A stretch of 64,000 nt of DNA from Litorilinea aerophila (GTDB lineage Bacteria > Chloroflexota > Anaerolineae > Caldilineales > Caldilineaceae): contig NZ_VIGC02000024.1 in the NCBI RefSeq assembly GCF_006569185.2, positions 40,777-104,776 of the forward strand, read 5' to 3'. The translations under genes were made by a program, and so were the position numbers. The notes beneath the pieces were generated by a model. The model did not search any database and had not been told where the DNA came from. It saw only the letters and a list, made by a program, of their open reading frames with translations. Of this stretch, positions 53,408 to 62,805 are shown piece by piece. The stretch's first letter is position 1. Each line of letters begins with the position of its first letter.

Positions 53408-53743
53408 GTGGAGACAAGACAGCTCCAGAATCTGCTCGATGAAATCGTGCGCCGCATCCTTGCCATCAGCGAGCCAGAACAAATCATCCTCTTCGGCTCT
53501 TATGCCCGAGGAAACCCGAGCCCAGACAGTGATCTGGATCTGTTGGTCATTGGGCGAGGGATCGATGCCCCCCGCCAGGAAAGTATTCGGCTGCGTCAGG
53601 CCTTGCGGGGGTTGCCAGTTCCCATCGATGTCATTGTAGCCTCTCGGGAACAAATCCGCCGTCATCAAAAGTCGCCGGGCCTGATCTATGGGCCCATTCT
53701 GCGCGAAGGAAGGATTCTGTATGACCGGCCGACCGCCTCCTGA
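53408..53743 (+). CDS. MNT-type nucleotidyltransferase antitoxin
   Basis: 111 residues with a GTG start (VETRQLQNLLDEIV) chosen because AAGGAGG is five bases upstream. The nucleotidyltransferase motif is IILFGSYARGNPSPDSDLDL, with the Asp pair in SDLD and a third Asp in VPIDVIVAS. It overlaps the following HEPN gene by 23 bases. It is shorter than MntA at 33723 and of a different subfamily. AMP transfer to its partner is inferred. Confidence 0.87.
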   Translation: METRQLQNLLDEIVRRILAISEPEQIILFGSYARGNPSPDSDLDLLVIGRGIDAPRQESIRLRQALRGLPVPIDVIVASREQIRRHQKSPGLIYGPILREGRILYDRPTAS

Positions 53744-54134
53744 TTCGCCAAATGCTTGGCTAGAGCGGTCTCATTCGGACCTGGTATTAGGGCGGGCTGC
53801 CCTGGAAATATCAGGCGTGCTGCTTGAAGACGCCTGTTTCCATGCCCAGCAATGTGCAGAAAAAGCGCTCAAGGCCCTCTTGATTCAACGGGGAATCGTC
53901 TTTCCACGTACCCACGTATTGGAATATTTGCTGGACCTGCTAAAGAAAGATGGAGCGACGATTCCGCCTGCTGTAGACGCTGCAATTCAGCTCACCCAAT
54001 ATGCTGTAGAGACTCGATATCCTGGCGTGTGGGAGCCGGTCACTGAGGAAGAGGCACGTGCGGCGTTGGATACCGCCGCACTTGTCTTCAATTGGGTGAT
54101 TCAGCAGCTACAGGATGATCTGAATCCAGACTAA
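53721..54134 (+). CDS. HEPN-domain protein (partner of MNT)
   Basis: 137 residues from MTGRPPPDSPNAWLERSHSD. The helical HEPN signature is HAQQCAEKALKALLIQRGI with PRTHVLEYLLDLLKK and RYPGVWEPVTEEEARAA. The R-x4-6-H ribonuclease motif of HepT is not evident, as is usual for this HEPN branch. The pair MNT/HEPN is likely a toxin-antitoxin or abortive-infection module. Its stop overlaps the convergent PIG-L gene by four bases. Confidence 0.87.
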   Translation: MTGRPPPDSPNAWLERSHSDLVLGRAALEISGVLLEDACFHAQQCAEKALKALLIQRGIVFPRTHVLEYLLDLLKKDGATIPPAVDAAIQLTQYAVETRYPGVWEPVTEEEARAALDTAALVFNWVIQQLQDDLNPD

Positions 54135-54826
54135 AATTTGAACCGCTTGAACGCTTCGGCGTACTCGCAGCCGGCCTCTTCCCCGGTCTTGCGGCTGCGT
54201 TCCTTGATGCGTTCGGCCAGTTTCTCCCGGTCGGTGCCCACCTGGCTCACGTGGCAGGCCAGGGCCTCGATGCGCTTGTCGATGGTCTCGCTGATGTCCT
54301 CGTAGTAGTCCGGCTGGTCTGTCCAGAAGAGATACGCCTCCTTCACCCGCCACGGCTCCTCGTCCCCATCCAGCTGCTCGGCAAAGATGTGCCATTCCCG
54401 GGCCGACCAGAGCGCGTCCAGCGCGGCCTGGCCTGCGGCCCGGTGGTCGGGGTGGAGCTGGTAGTGACGCCAGGGGTCGATGGCCATCAAAATGTGGGGC
54501 TTGTGACGACGGATGATGGCCGCGAGTTGGTGGCGCAGGGTGAGGGTGTTCTCCAGCAGGCCGTCGGGGTAGCGCAGGAAGAGCACCTCCTTGACCCCCA
54601 GCACTGCAGCCGCAGCCCGCTGCTCGGCTTCCCGCCGGGTGGCCAGCTGGCCCGGCCGAATGTTGGGATCCCGGCTCCCCTTGTCCCCGCTGGTCAAGAG
54701 GACGTAGGTGATCTCCTTGCCCGCCGCAGCCCACTTGGCGATGGTGCCCCCACAGCCGAATTCTGGATCGTCCGGGTGCGCGGCGATGAGCATGACCCGA
54801 TCCAGGGATTCTGTCTGTTCGCTCAT
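54131..54826 (-). CDS. PIG-L family deacetylase
   Basis: 231 residues from MSEQTESLDRVMLIA (GGGAGAG nine bases upstream); an ATG nine bases earlier is less likely. The LmbE/PIG-L zinc motif AHPDDPEFGCGG gives His17, Asp19 and Asp20, and the third ligand is in LHPDHRAAGQAALDAL. Such enzymes deacetylate GlcNAc-type conjugates, e.g. in bacillithiol or mycothiol synthesis or glycan turnover. It is monocistronic. Exact substrate unknown. Confidence 0.9.
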   Translation of the reverse strand: MSEQTESLDRVMLIAAHPDDPEFGCGGTIAKWAAAGKEITYVLLTSGDKGSRDPNIRPGQLATRREAEQRAAAAVLGVKEVLFLRYPDGLLENTLTLRHQLAAIIRRHKPHILMAIDPWRHYQLHPDHRAAGQAALDALWSAREWHIFAEQLDGDEEPWRVKEAYLFWTDQPDYYEDISETIDKRIEALACHVSQVGTDREKLAERIKERSRKTGEEAGCEYAEAFKRFKF

Positions 54827-55071
54827 GGAATCCATCTCTCCCGATCTGTTTGAGGTGGTTTGGTTATGTCTGTGGCAAGTTCATGTCAGGACGATGGAAC
54901 GGCCTGGAGCCAGGTCGGTGCCTGGAATGGTTGGGGAGCTGACCGGATGGAGAGGCCCGACAGCAACGCCGTCCCTGATTAGGGTAACACCGAATGGCAC
55001 GGGACACAAAACCAGGGCACCCCGTCCGTGTGCAGAGCGACCCGCGCGGCCGTCGCGAGCACCTTGCTGGA

Positions 55072-55755
55072 TTACCCCAACCCCGCGTCCCGCGCCCGCA
55101 GGGCCGCCTGGGCCCGGTCCACCACCTGGAGCTTGTTGAGGATGTTGGAGACGTGGTTGCGCACGGTCTTGACGCTGATGGTCAGGGCTGCGGCGATCTC
55201 CGCGTTGGTCTTGCCCGCCGCGATCAGGGCCAGCACCTCCCGTTCCCGTTCGGTCAGCTCGGCCAGGGCCGCGTCATCTACCGCTGTGACCGGGGCCGCA
55301 GCCGCCGGGCGACCGGTGGCGAAAAAGCCCATCATGCGCGCGGCGATGCCCGGGCTGAAGATGGCCTCGCCGTTGCCCACGGCGCGGATAGCCCGCAGCA
55401 TCTCGTCGCGGCGGGCGCCCTTGAGCACATAGCCCCGCGCGCCGGCCCGCATGGCCGCAAAGACCGACTCGTCGTCCTCGAACATGGTCACCATCAGGAC
55501 GTTGATCTGGGGATTGGCGGCCAGGATCTGGCGCGTGGCCTGGATGCCGTCCATGTCTGGCATCTGCAGGTCCATGAGGACGACCTGGGGCCGGAGCTGG
55601 GCGGCCAGGGCGATGGCCTCCCGGCCGCTGGCCGCTTCGCCCACCACCTGGGTGTCCGGTGCGGAGAGGAGCAGCGCCTTCAGGCCGTCGCGGAAGAGGG
55701 GATGGTCGTCGGCGATCAGAACGCGGAGGGTGGCTGCAGGTTGGTCCATCACCAT
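55072..55755 (-). CDS. NarL/LuxR-family response regulator
   Basis: 227 residues. The receiver domain has the phosphoacceptor Asp62 in VVLMDLQMPDMDG, acidic pair in LIADDHPLF and Lys in GYVLKGARRDE. The C-terminal LuxR helix-turn-helix is LTEREREVLALIAAGKTNAE with IAAALTISVKTVRNHVSNI. Its start overlaps the cupin gene's stop by seven bases; the partner kinase is the third gene of the same operon. A transcription activator role is expected. Confidence 0.93.
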   Translation of the reverse strand: MVMDQPAATLRVLIADDHPLFRDGLKALLLSAPDTQVVGEAASGREAIALAAQLRPQVVLMDLQMPDMDGIQATRQILAANPQINVLMVTMFEDDESVFAAMRAGARGYVLKGARRDEMLRAIRAVGNGEAIFSPGIAARMMGFFATGRPAAAAPVTAVDDAALAELTEREREVLALIAAGKTNAEIAAALTISVKTVRNHVSNILNKLQVVDRAQAALRARDAGLG

Positions 55756-56297
55756 GCTCCCTTGCCGGTGCGATCATAAGTGGGGCGGTAGCCCAGCAGC
55801 CGGCCCATGGGCGCCAGGATGGCGAAGAGGACGCGCTGGACCGGATAGGGCGGGCTGCAGGCGCGGAACTCGTCGGCGTACGCCCGCAGGATTACCGCCA
55901 ACTGCAAGAGGTTGGGGACCCCGCCGGCGTTGGTCTTGCCGTCCGCCTGCAAGCCCCACATGGTTTCGAGAAAGGCCTGGGTGCGCATGGCCGGGCGCAC
56001 CTGCCACAACAGGCGACCTTCCCCGTCGCCGATGTTGTGCATCCAGTGGGGCGTGTTGGCCGGCACGGTGAAGCTCTCGCCGCTTTCGTAAACCCGCTCC
56101 ACGCCGTTGATGCTGGCCCGAAAACGGCCCTGCAACACCTGAAACCGCTCCTCCTGGTAGGGATGGTAGTGGGCTGGCGGCTGCGGGGAATGGGCCGGAT
56201 AATGGGCTTCCATCTCCAGCAGGTCGCCGGCGGTGTCGGCGCCGTCCCGCAGGATGGTGAGACGGCTGCTGGCTGGTGCGGTTGGTTCCTGGGTCAT
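55749..56297 (-). CDS. Cupin-domain protein
   Basis: 182 residues. The cupin beta-barrel motif is seen at PPAHYHPYQEERFQVLQGRF with HYH and Glu, and the second motif at FTVPANTPHWMHNIG. The remaining C-terminal helix bundle is unusual. It lies between the histidine kinase (ribosome site AAGGAG inside the kinase 3' end) and the response regulator (7-base overlap), so it is translationally coupled to both and could act as a small-molecule sensor or an enzyme linked to that signalling pathway. Function is not known. Confidence 0.8.
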   Translation of the reverse strand: MTQEPTAPASSRLTILRDGADTAGDLLEMEAHYPAHSPQPPAHYHPYQEERFQVLQGRFRASINGVERVYESGESFTVPANTPHWMHNIGDGEGRLLWQVRPAMRTQAFLETMWGLQADGKTNAGGVPNLLQLAVILRAYADEFRACSPPYPVQRVLFAILAPMGRLLGYRPTYDRTGKGAW

Positions 56298-56303
56298 GGA
56301 GTG

Positions 56304-58334
56304 TTATCGCTCCTTGCCGCTGTTCAGCGGCAGCACGGCCGTCACCAGGATTCCCCGGCCCGGCGCCCCCTGCACAATCAGCGTCCCGCCCAGCTCCTCG
56401 GCCCGCTCCCGCATGGAGGCCAGGCCAACGCCGCTCCGGGCCGCGCCCGCCATGCCCCGGCCGTCGTCCTGCACCGTCAGGTGCAGGCGGTCGTCCTCGA
56501 CCCACAGCCGCAGGGTGCAGCGCTGGGCCTGGGCATGGCGCACCACGTTGGTCAAGGCCTCCCGGCCGATGTGATAGGCGGCCACCTCCACGGCAGCCGG
56601 CAGGGGCGGCAGGCTGGACGGCGTCTCCACCTGCACCGCCAGGGCTTCGCCGGCGTAGCTTTCGGCAAAGACCCGCAGCGCGCCGGCCAGCCCCCACTGG
56701 TCCAGGGCCGGCGGCCGCAAAGCATAGACGATGCGGCGCACCTCGACCAGGGCGCCTTCGGTGTCGGCCTCCATCTGGGCCAGGAGCTGCGCGGCGACCT
56801 CCGGCCGGTCGGCCAGCAGGGCCCGGGCCGAGCCGATCTTGAGCAGTTGCGCGGCCAGGGAGGGACCCAGCCCGTCGTGCAGGTCCCGGCGCAGGCGGCG
56901 GCGCTCCTCCTCGCGGCCGGCGATCACCTGCTGGCGGGCCTGCTGCAGGTCGGCGGTGAGCTGCAGGGCGTGGACGGCCGCGCTCGCCTGCCGGGCTGCG
57001 TTGCGCAGCAGCGCTTCCTCGGTAGGGGTAAAGCTCTCCCCCGCCGCGCGCGGGGCAGCCCACAGAAAGCCGACGGTTGCACCCTGGTGGACCAGGGGAA
57101 AGGAACGGGCGTGGGGCGTGGGCCGGCCGTAGGCGGCGGCCATCCCTTGCGCCTCGTCCTGGCCGGTGGCCAGGGCCACGTAGGGCAGCTTGAGCGCCTG
57201 GGCGATGGTCTCCACCAGCGCCGGCAGCGCCTGCTCCGGGGCCAGCGCATCCTCCAGGCGTTGGCCCAGCCGGGCCAGCACCGCCAGGGGCTCATCCCGC
57301 TGTCCGTAGAGCAGGCGGTTCACCCCGCGCTGCAGGCGCTCCCGCAGGGGCTGGAAGAGCACCGCGGCCACGCCCGTGGCGATCAGGGCCAGCAGCCGGT
57401 TGTCCTGGGTCTGGACCAGGGCGCCGACGCCCCCCACCACCAGCCCATAGATGGCAACGACCGCGGCCGTCAATGCCCCGTAGACCAGGGTGCGGCCGAG
57501 GAGCAGGTCGATGTCCCACAGCCGGTAGCGCAGGATGGAGATGGCCAGCGTCGCGGGCAGCAGCAGCCCCAACGCCGCCAGCACACTTTGGTGGAGGTAG
57601 AAGGGCAGGGGCTCGGCAGGCAGCGCGTAGACGCCCGGCTCGATCAGCAGCACCCAATTCACCACCAGCAGCACCGGCCCCACCGCGCCCAACACCACCC
57701 ACTTGGTCTGCTGCCGCTGGGCCGGCGAGGAGCGGCGCAGATAGCGGTAGACCTGCACCCCCAGCCCCAGGAGCATCGCCGCGGGGATAAAGGCCGCGGA
57801 GAAGCTGCCGTAGGCTTCTGCGGATAGCAGCATCCCCAGGGCATAGACGCCTGCCAGGAACAGGGTCAGGCGTTGCATCCAGCGGTTGAGGAAACGCCCG
57901 TCGGGAAAGGTGAACAAAAAGAGGAAGAAGAGGATGCCGCCCACAATCAGCAGCAGCCGGGCGAGCACTTCCCAGCCGGGCTGCTGGCTGACGGTGACGT
58001 TCACGCCGGTGAGCAGATACGGCCCCAGGAAGACCAGCGTCAGCGAGGTGAGGATGGCCATGGGGTCGTCCGGTTTGCGCACCACCAGCAGCACGGCCAC
58101 CGCAAAGTAGCCCAGGGGCATCACCACGCCGTAGGGCACGTCCAGGAAGTTGCTGCTGACGGTGGTCTGGCCTGCGGCCCAGAGGCGCACCGACCAGAGC
58201 CAGAGGCCGGCCACGGTGAGGGCCAGGATGGGCCAGGCTGTCCGGGCCAGCCGCAGCCCCCAGCCCGACCACGGCGGCGCGGCTTCTGCCGGTGACGGAT
58301 CAGGTTGCGTGGGGTTCCAGGATTGTTCGATCAT
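56304..58334 (-). CDS. Membrane sensor histidine kinase (HisKA_3 type)
   Basis: 676 residues from MIEQSWNPTQPDP. About eight to ten membrane helices occupy residues 30-330, then a GAF-like region (residues 365-455), and the phosphoacceptor His486 in LRRDLHDGLGPSLAAQL. The ATP-binding domain has VEVAAYHIGREALTNVVRHA and VQDDGRGMAGA. The kinase/response-regulator pair and the intervening cupin form one operon. The start lacks a strong ribosome site, so it may be slightly shifted. Signal unknown. Confidence 0.88.
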   Translation of the reverse strand: MIEQSWNPTQPDPSPAEAAPPWSGWGLRLARTAWPILALTVAGLWLWSVRLWAAGQTTVSSNFLDVPYGVVMPLGYFAVAVLLVVRKPDDPMAILTSLTLVFLGPYLLTGVNVTVSQQPGWEVLARLLLIVGGILFFLFLFTFPDGRFLNRWMQRLTLFLAGVYALGMLLSAEAYGSFSAAFIPAAMLLGLGVQVYRYLRRSSPAQRQQTKWVVLGAVGPVLLVVNWVLLIEPGVYALPAEPLPFYLHQSVLAALGLLLPATLAISILRYRLWDIDLLLGRTLVYGALTAAVVAIYGLVVGGVGALVQTQDNRLLALIATGVAAVLFQPLRERLQRGVNRLLYGQRDEPLAVLARLGQRLEDALAPEQALPALVETIAQALKLPYVALATGQDEAQGMAAAYGRPTPHARSFPLVHQGATVGFLWAAPRAAGESFTPTEEALLRNAARQASAAVHALQLTADLQQARQQVIAGREEERRRLRRDLHDGLGPSLAAQLLKIGSARALLADRPEVAAQLLAQMEADTEGALVEVRRIVYALRPPALDQWGLAGALRVFAESYAGEALAVQVETPSSLPPLPAAVEVAAYHIGREALTNVVRHAQAQRCTLRLWVEDDRLHLTVQDDGRGMAGAARSGVGLASMRERAEELGGTLIVQGAPGRGILVTAVLPLNSGKER

Positions 58335-58368
58335 GGCGAGACGCTGATAATCATTGGCGGGCGTCCGG

Positions 58369-58620
58369 TCAATTGGGTTCCCCGGAGCTGGCCGCGGCCA
58401 ACTGCTGCCATTGTAACCCCAAAAACAGCATTGCGTAAACGGCATTTAGCGCCACGATCAGCCCGAACAGTTCCGCCACCACAAAGAGGGCGCTGCTGGG
58501 AATCTCCACCAGCCCAATGGCCGAGACGTTCAGCCCCAGCAGCAGCACCAGCACCGTGCAGGTGAGCAACACCGCCAGGAAGTGGCGCAGGGTGCGGCCG
58601 TGATCCCTGTGGCCGCCCAT
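58369..58620 (-). CDS. Small membrane protein
   Basis: 83 residues from MGGHRDHGRTLRHFLAVLL, with two predicted membrane helices (FLAVLLTCTVLVLLLGLN and LFVVAELFGLIVALNAVYAM). Its start overlaps the NmrA-like gene's stop (TGATG), so translation is coupled. Function unknown. Confidence 0.65.
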   Translation of the reverse strand: MGGHRDHGRTLRHFLAVLLTCTVLVLLLGLNVSAIGLVEIPSSALFVVAELFGLIVALNAVYAMLFLGLQWQQLAAASSGEPN

Positions 58621-59519
58621 CACAGACCCTGCCCATTGCGCTCTGATTTGAGCCAGTCGGTCACGCTGTGCAGTTGCGGGCACGCCTCTCGCGCCGCCGC
58701 CAGCATCTCCCCTTTGGCTGCGTTGATGTCGTTGGCCGCCAGGTAGTCGGCCAGCCAGCGCCACATGGTCACCATCTCCGGACCGGCCATTTTGTTGAAG
58801 AGCGCCACCGGCAGGCCGATGCCAAAGGGCTTCTTGCCGGTGATGGCCTTGAACGCCTGCTGGCACTGGCGCATGCTGGCCACATCGCCGATCAGGTCGA
58901 TATCCCGACCGATCCATTTCGTCGGATTTTCAAAGACGTTGGCGATGGCGGCGCCGATGTCGGCCACGGCCGTCCACGGCAGGGGCGTCTCCCAGCCCAC
59001 AATTTTGGGCATCATCCCCCAGGCGGCCAGGGGCGGAAAGAAGGCCTTGTCGGTCATCAGCTCCATGAACGGGCCGGGACGTATCACCGTCACCGGCAGG
59101 CCCAGTTCGTCGCGCATGTACCGCTCCACCACCACTTTGCAATCGAAATGGGGCACGCCTGTGTCCGGCTGCCCCACCCCGGCCGAGCCAAAGACCAGGT
59201 GCGTCACCCCGGCTGTTTTGGCCGCGTCGGCGACGTGCTTGCCCTGGCGGATTTCGCCCTCCACGCCGCTGATCGACCAGTTCTGCACGCTGAAGACCCG
59301 GGTCACGCCGTCGAAGGCGGCCTCCAGCGAGGCGGGGTCGTCCATGTCGGCCTGCACCAGCTCTGCGCCCAACGCGGCCAGGGCCTGGGCCTTTTCGCTC
59401 TGGGGATCGCGCGTGACCGCGCGCACCCGCCAGCCCCGTTTCAGCAGCTCCCTGGCTGCCGCGCCGCCCATGTTGCCGGTGGCGCCAAACACCAGAACGC
59501 CCTTGGATGTGGTTGTCAT
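58620..59519 (-). CDS. NmrA-like NAD(P)-binding atypical SDR
   Basis: 299 residues with the N-terminal GATGNMGGAAARELL and VRAVTRDPQSEKAQAL motifs of NmrA-family regulators and atypical SDR sugar/quinone reductases. The Tyr-x3-Lys of classical SDRs is absent, and FDCKVVVERYMRDELG is at the corresponding position. It may act as a redox sensor or reductase. The next gene downstream is a small membrane protein with a coupled start. Confidence 0.85.
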   Translation of the reverse strand: MTTTSKGVLVFGATGNMGGAAARELLKRGWRVRAVTRDPQSEKAQALAALGAELVQADMDDPASLEAAFDGVTRVFSVQNWSISGVEGEIRQGKHVADAAKTAGVTHLVFGSAGVGQPDTGVPHFDCKVVVERYMRDELGLPVTVIRPGPFMELMTDKAFFPPLAAWGMMPKIVGWETPLPWTAVADIGAAIANVFENPTKWIGRDIDLIGDVASMRQCQQAFKAITGKKPFGIGLPVALFNKMAGPEMVTMWRWLADYLAANDINAAKGEMLAAAREACPQLHSVTDWLKSERNGQGL

Positions 59520-59547
59520 TTGGGTTCTCCCTTGTATGGATGGATGC

Positions 59548-61963
59548 TCATCGAGTGATGACCGGCAAAAAGATCTGGAAACCGTCGTCGTTCCAGATCG
59601 TAGCCTGGGTGGCGTTGGTCTCGAGGGCGATGGCCGGGGATGGGTTGCTCAGGGTGAGGCGGAAAATCTCGTCGGATTCCGGGCGCACGTCGCCATAGAC
59701 CGGTACGTCGATGTGGGCAATGGTCTGCCCCGGCGGAATGGTCAGGGTGCCGCTGGTAGCCTGATAGTCCTCTCCCGCCACAGCCCCCTGGAAGCCGTCG
59801 GATGTGGCGTACTCCACAGTGACGGGAAACGCCGCCGGCGTCGTCAGGGTGACCGTAAAGACGGCCGGCGTGACGCCAGTGTCTCCCTCTGTCACCCGGG
59901 GACCGAATTCGATGCGCAGGCGGGCTGTATCGTCGTCGGTGATGACCCCCACCGCCTCACCGTCCCCCAGGGTGGCGTTGGCCGGCGTGCTCAGTTGCAC
60001 CACCAGGCTCTCCTCGCTTCCCTCATCCACATGGTCGCCCAGGATGTCCACCGTCACCACGTGGCTGGTCTCACCAGGGGCGAAGGTGAGTACGCCCGAG
60101 GTGGCGGTGTAGTCGCTGCCGGCGGTGGCGGATCCGTCGGCGGTGGCATAGGCCACGGTGACCATCGAGGCGCTGGCCGGCGAAAGGGTGACCACAAACG
60201 CCATGCTTTGGGCGCCGCGGTTGCCTTCCAGCACCGTCTGATCGGCGATGGAAAGCACCGCCAGGCCGTCGTCGTCGATGATGGCCCCGGTGGCCTGGGC
60301 GTCCAGCAGATCCGCGTTGACGGCCGCGCTCAGTTGCACCGTCAGGGTCTCGTCCAGCTCATCCTCCACGTCGCCGAGGATCGCAACCGGGATCGTCCGC
60401 TCCGTCTCGCCGGGGTTGAAGGTCAGCACACCGGCGGCCGGCGCATAGTCGACGCCGGCGAGGGCTGTGCCGTCGGCGGTGGCGTAGCTGACCTGCACGG
60501 TTTGGGTGCTGGCCGGCGCCAGGGTGACCGTGAATACGGCTGTGGCTGTGCCGGCATTTCCTTCGCGGATCGCGGTGTCGGCGATGCTGACCTGGTGTCT
60601 GGCCTCCACGGCGCCCACATCACAGAGAGCCGAGCCGTCTCCATTGCCGTCATAGGGCCGGGCCACACCGCGCGCGTCGAGGGAGGGGCATTGGGCGTTG
60701 TCTCCGCCATCGATGGCGGGGCTGCCCGGCAGCAGGCTGTGGGTCGGCGCCCAACCGCCGTTGTCGGCCAGCGGCCCCAGCCGTGGGTCGGTGCTCGGCT
60801 GATCGCCGCTCTGGTTCAGCCCGCAGGAGCCATCGCTGGACAGGTTGTAGCCCAGGGATGTGGGCGGCGAGAAGCGGGAACAGTTGTTGTCCTGGTTGTC
60901 GTCCAGGATGGTGTTGACCAGCGTGGCCACGGCGCCGTTGGCTGCATTTACACCGTTGACCCCCGTGCCTGCCGTGCTGGTGCGGGTGTTGTGGGCGATG
61001 GTGCTGTTTTGCAGGGAAAGGCTGCTGTTGGCGCCGACGAGATAGATGCCGCTGAAATTTCTGGTGGCGTTGTTGCCGCTCACAGTGATGTTGGTGGCCG
61101 TGATGGCGCCCAGCTGTGCATACAGCCCTGCGCCCGAATCTGCATGATTGCCCGACAGGGTCACCCGGTCGAGGATGAGTGCGTCGTTGGTGAACACGGC
61201 CAGCCCGCCGCCATAGGAGCCGGTGCGATTCCCGGCCACGGTCGTGTCCTCGATCCGCACGGACTGGCCGCCGGCGTAGATGCCGCCGCCGAAGAAGCCG
61301 TCTGCCGTGTTGTGGGCAAGGAGGCTATGGGTGATGGTGATGACACCCTGATTGGCGTTGTAGAGGCCGCCCCCGTCGCCGGCTGTCGTATTGCTCAACA
61401 CCTGCGTGTTTTCCAGGACCAGTGCGCCCAGGTTGTATATCCCGCCGCCTGCCACCCTGGCTTGATTGTCGACCAGCGTGACATTCTGCAGGGTCAGGAA
61501 CGCAACGCTGCCGATGAGCATGGCGCCGCCCACATCGGTGAACAAGTCCTCAGGCCCGTCGGCCAGACCATTCTGCACCTGCACACCCGCAATCACCACC
61601 GGCGAGGCGGTGACGTAGAAGGCCCGCCCCTGGGCGCCGGCATCGACGATGGTGTTTCCGGCGCCGTTGAGGGTGAGGGCTTTCGTGATCTCAATGTCAT
61701 GCTCCGGATAGGTTACCCGCTGCGATCTCGAGGGTATCCCCGTCGGCAGCCTTGTCCACGGTCGCGGCGATGGTGGCGCAGGCCGTGCCTGGCGACCTGC
61801 AGTTGTTGCCATCGTTGCCGGTGGCAACGTCGACATACCAGGTAATGGCGGCCGGCGCAGCCAGCACACGGGCGTCGCCGGTGAGAGCCGATAGGGCCAT
61901 GGCTCCCCAGGTCCCGCCCATGAACAGAAGAAAGAGCCCCCACCAGTTTCGACGCCGCATCAT
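59548..61963 (-). pseudogene. Secreted beta-helix/Calx-beta surface protein, frameshifted near N terminus
   Basis: The intended product is about 805 residues: signal peptide from MMRRRNWWGLFLLFMGGTWG (start 61963, AAAGGA upstream), a beta-helix region with repeated GGGIYNLGALVLENTQVLSN-like rungs, then three Calx-beta domains (VSYATADGTALAGVDYAPA; VAYATADGSATAGSDYTAT; VEYATSDGFQGAVAGEDY). The ends are IFLPVITR. A frameshift lies at 61713-61714: one extra A in the coding strand turns AAGTYPEH into AAGNLSGA-stop. The two halves are otherwise intact. It is either a recent pseudogene, a phase-variable gene, or an assembly error. Confidence 0.8.
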
Positions 61964-61992
61964 GATTTTCCTTTCGCGTGGATTAGATTGAT

Positions 61993-62140
61993 GGTTCTGC
62001 TGCAAAAAGGTCAAATGAGGACGCTGACCCACGCCGATGAACGCTGATTCGGGAGATTCCCTCCTGCGTTTCTTTGCGCCTTTGCACCTTTGCGCCTTTG
62101 CGTTTAAAAATGCCCTTTCTGCAGGGGAGTCATTGATCCA
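61993..62140. repeat. About 140-base dispersed repeat, copy B (inverted)
   Basis: It is the reverse-oriented partner of 42913-43056 with about 85% identity by eye, sharing GACTCCCCTGC and TCAGCGTTCATC motifs. It overlaps the last codons of the DUF3592 gene (stop at 62104). Confidence 0.75.
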
Positions 62141-62691
62141 TGGCCGGACACCAGCGCTTTGCGCCGGGAGTAAAAACGTAACAAGGCTACGCCGGCCAGC
62201 AGGAACAAGAGGCCTAGCAGCAGCGGGGCGTATGCGCCAAAGCCTGCGCCCGGCAGCAAAACGGCCTCTTCCGGCGCGGCCGGGTCGTAATAGACGGTGA
62301 TGGCGCTGCCGGCTGTGTACGCGGCTGCGGCAGCCCGGGCTGCCTCCTCGCTGTCGTAGGTGCGGCCGGCGGCATTGCTGCCATGGCCCAGCGAGAAGCG
62401 CTTGCCTGTGTAGGTGTGACCCTCCACCGCATAGGTGTAGTGCACTTCGAAAAAATACTCCCGGTCGGGCATCGATCCCTGGCTGTTGCTGAGATTCCTG
62501 GTGACGCGCACGTTCTGGACGCGTCCCGTGACCGCCGGCCAGTCCCGGCTGGCATTGGCTTTTTGCAGGAAAACGAAACCGAAGGCCAGCAGCGTCGCGC
62601 TGATTGCCAATGACAGGGCGGCCGTTCCCAACAGCAGCCGCAGTTGGGAACGTGTTGGGATCTGTGAGGGTTGGGTCTTGTGCGTTTCCAT
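62104..62691 (-). CDS. DUF3592 membrane protein
   Basis: 195 residues from METHKTQPSQIPTRSQLR (GAGGG upstream). Helix 1 (LLLGTAALSLAISATLLAFG) is followed by the DUF3592 extracytoplasmic domain (WPAVTGRVQNVRVTRN, FFEVHYTYAVEGHTYTGKRF, ITVYYDPAAPEEAVL) and helix 2 (LLLGLLFLLAGVALLRF). The last residues (TPLQKGHF) and the stop codon are encoded by the repeat element starting at about 62104. Function unknown. Confidence 0.85.
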   Translation of the reverse strand: METHKTQPSQIPTRSQLRLLLGTAALSLAISATLLAFGFVFLQKANASRDWPAVTGRVQNVRVTRNLSNSQGSMPDREYFFEVHYTYAVEGHTYTGKRFSLGHGSNAAGRTYDSEEAARAAAAAYTAGSAITVYYDPAAPEEAVLLPGAGFGAYAPLLLGLLFLLAGVALLRFYSRRKALVSGHGSMTPLQKGHF

Positions 62692-62805
62692 TGTCCCTCG
62701 CACATGGTCAGGTGAGAAGCATGGCGCGCCCATCGCGCTCAGCCTCGGCCCGGGCCAGGCCCCTGCCGCCGGCGGCCAGAAGCACCCGTCCTGTCCACAT
62801 GGTGA

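Noticed and set aside
55659..57827. 722-codon open frame on the plus strand
   Set aside because: It is antisense to the histidine kinase and cupin genes, which have clear motifs; its own translation has none.
58765..61845. 1026-codon open frame on the plus strand
   Set aside because: It is antisense to the beta-helix/Calx-beta gene and NmrA gene; the minus frame has clear repeated domains, so the plus frame is a shadow.
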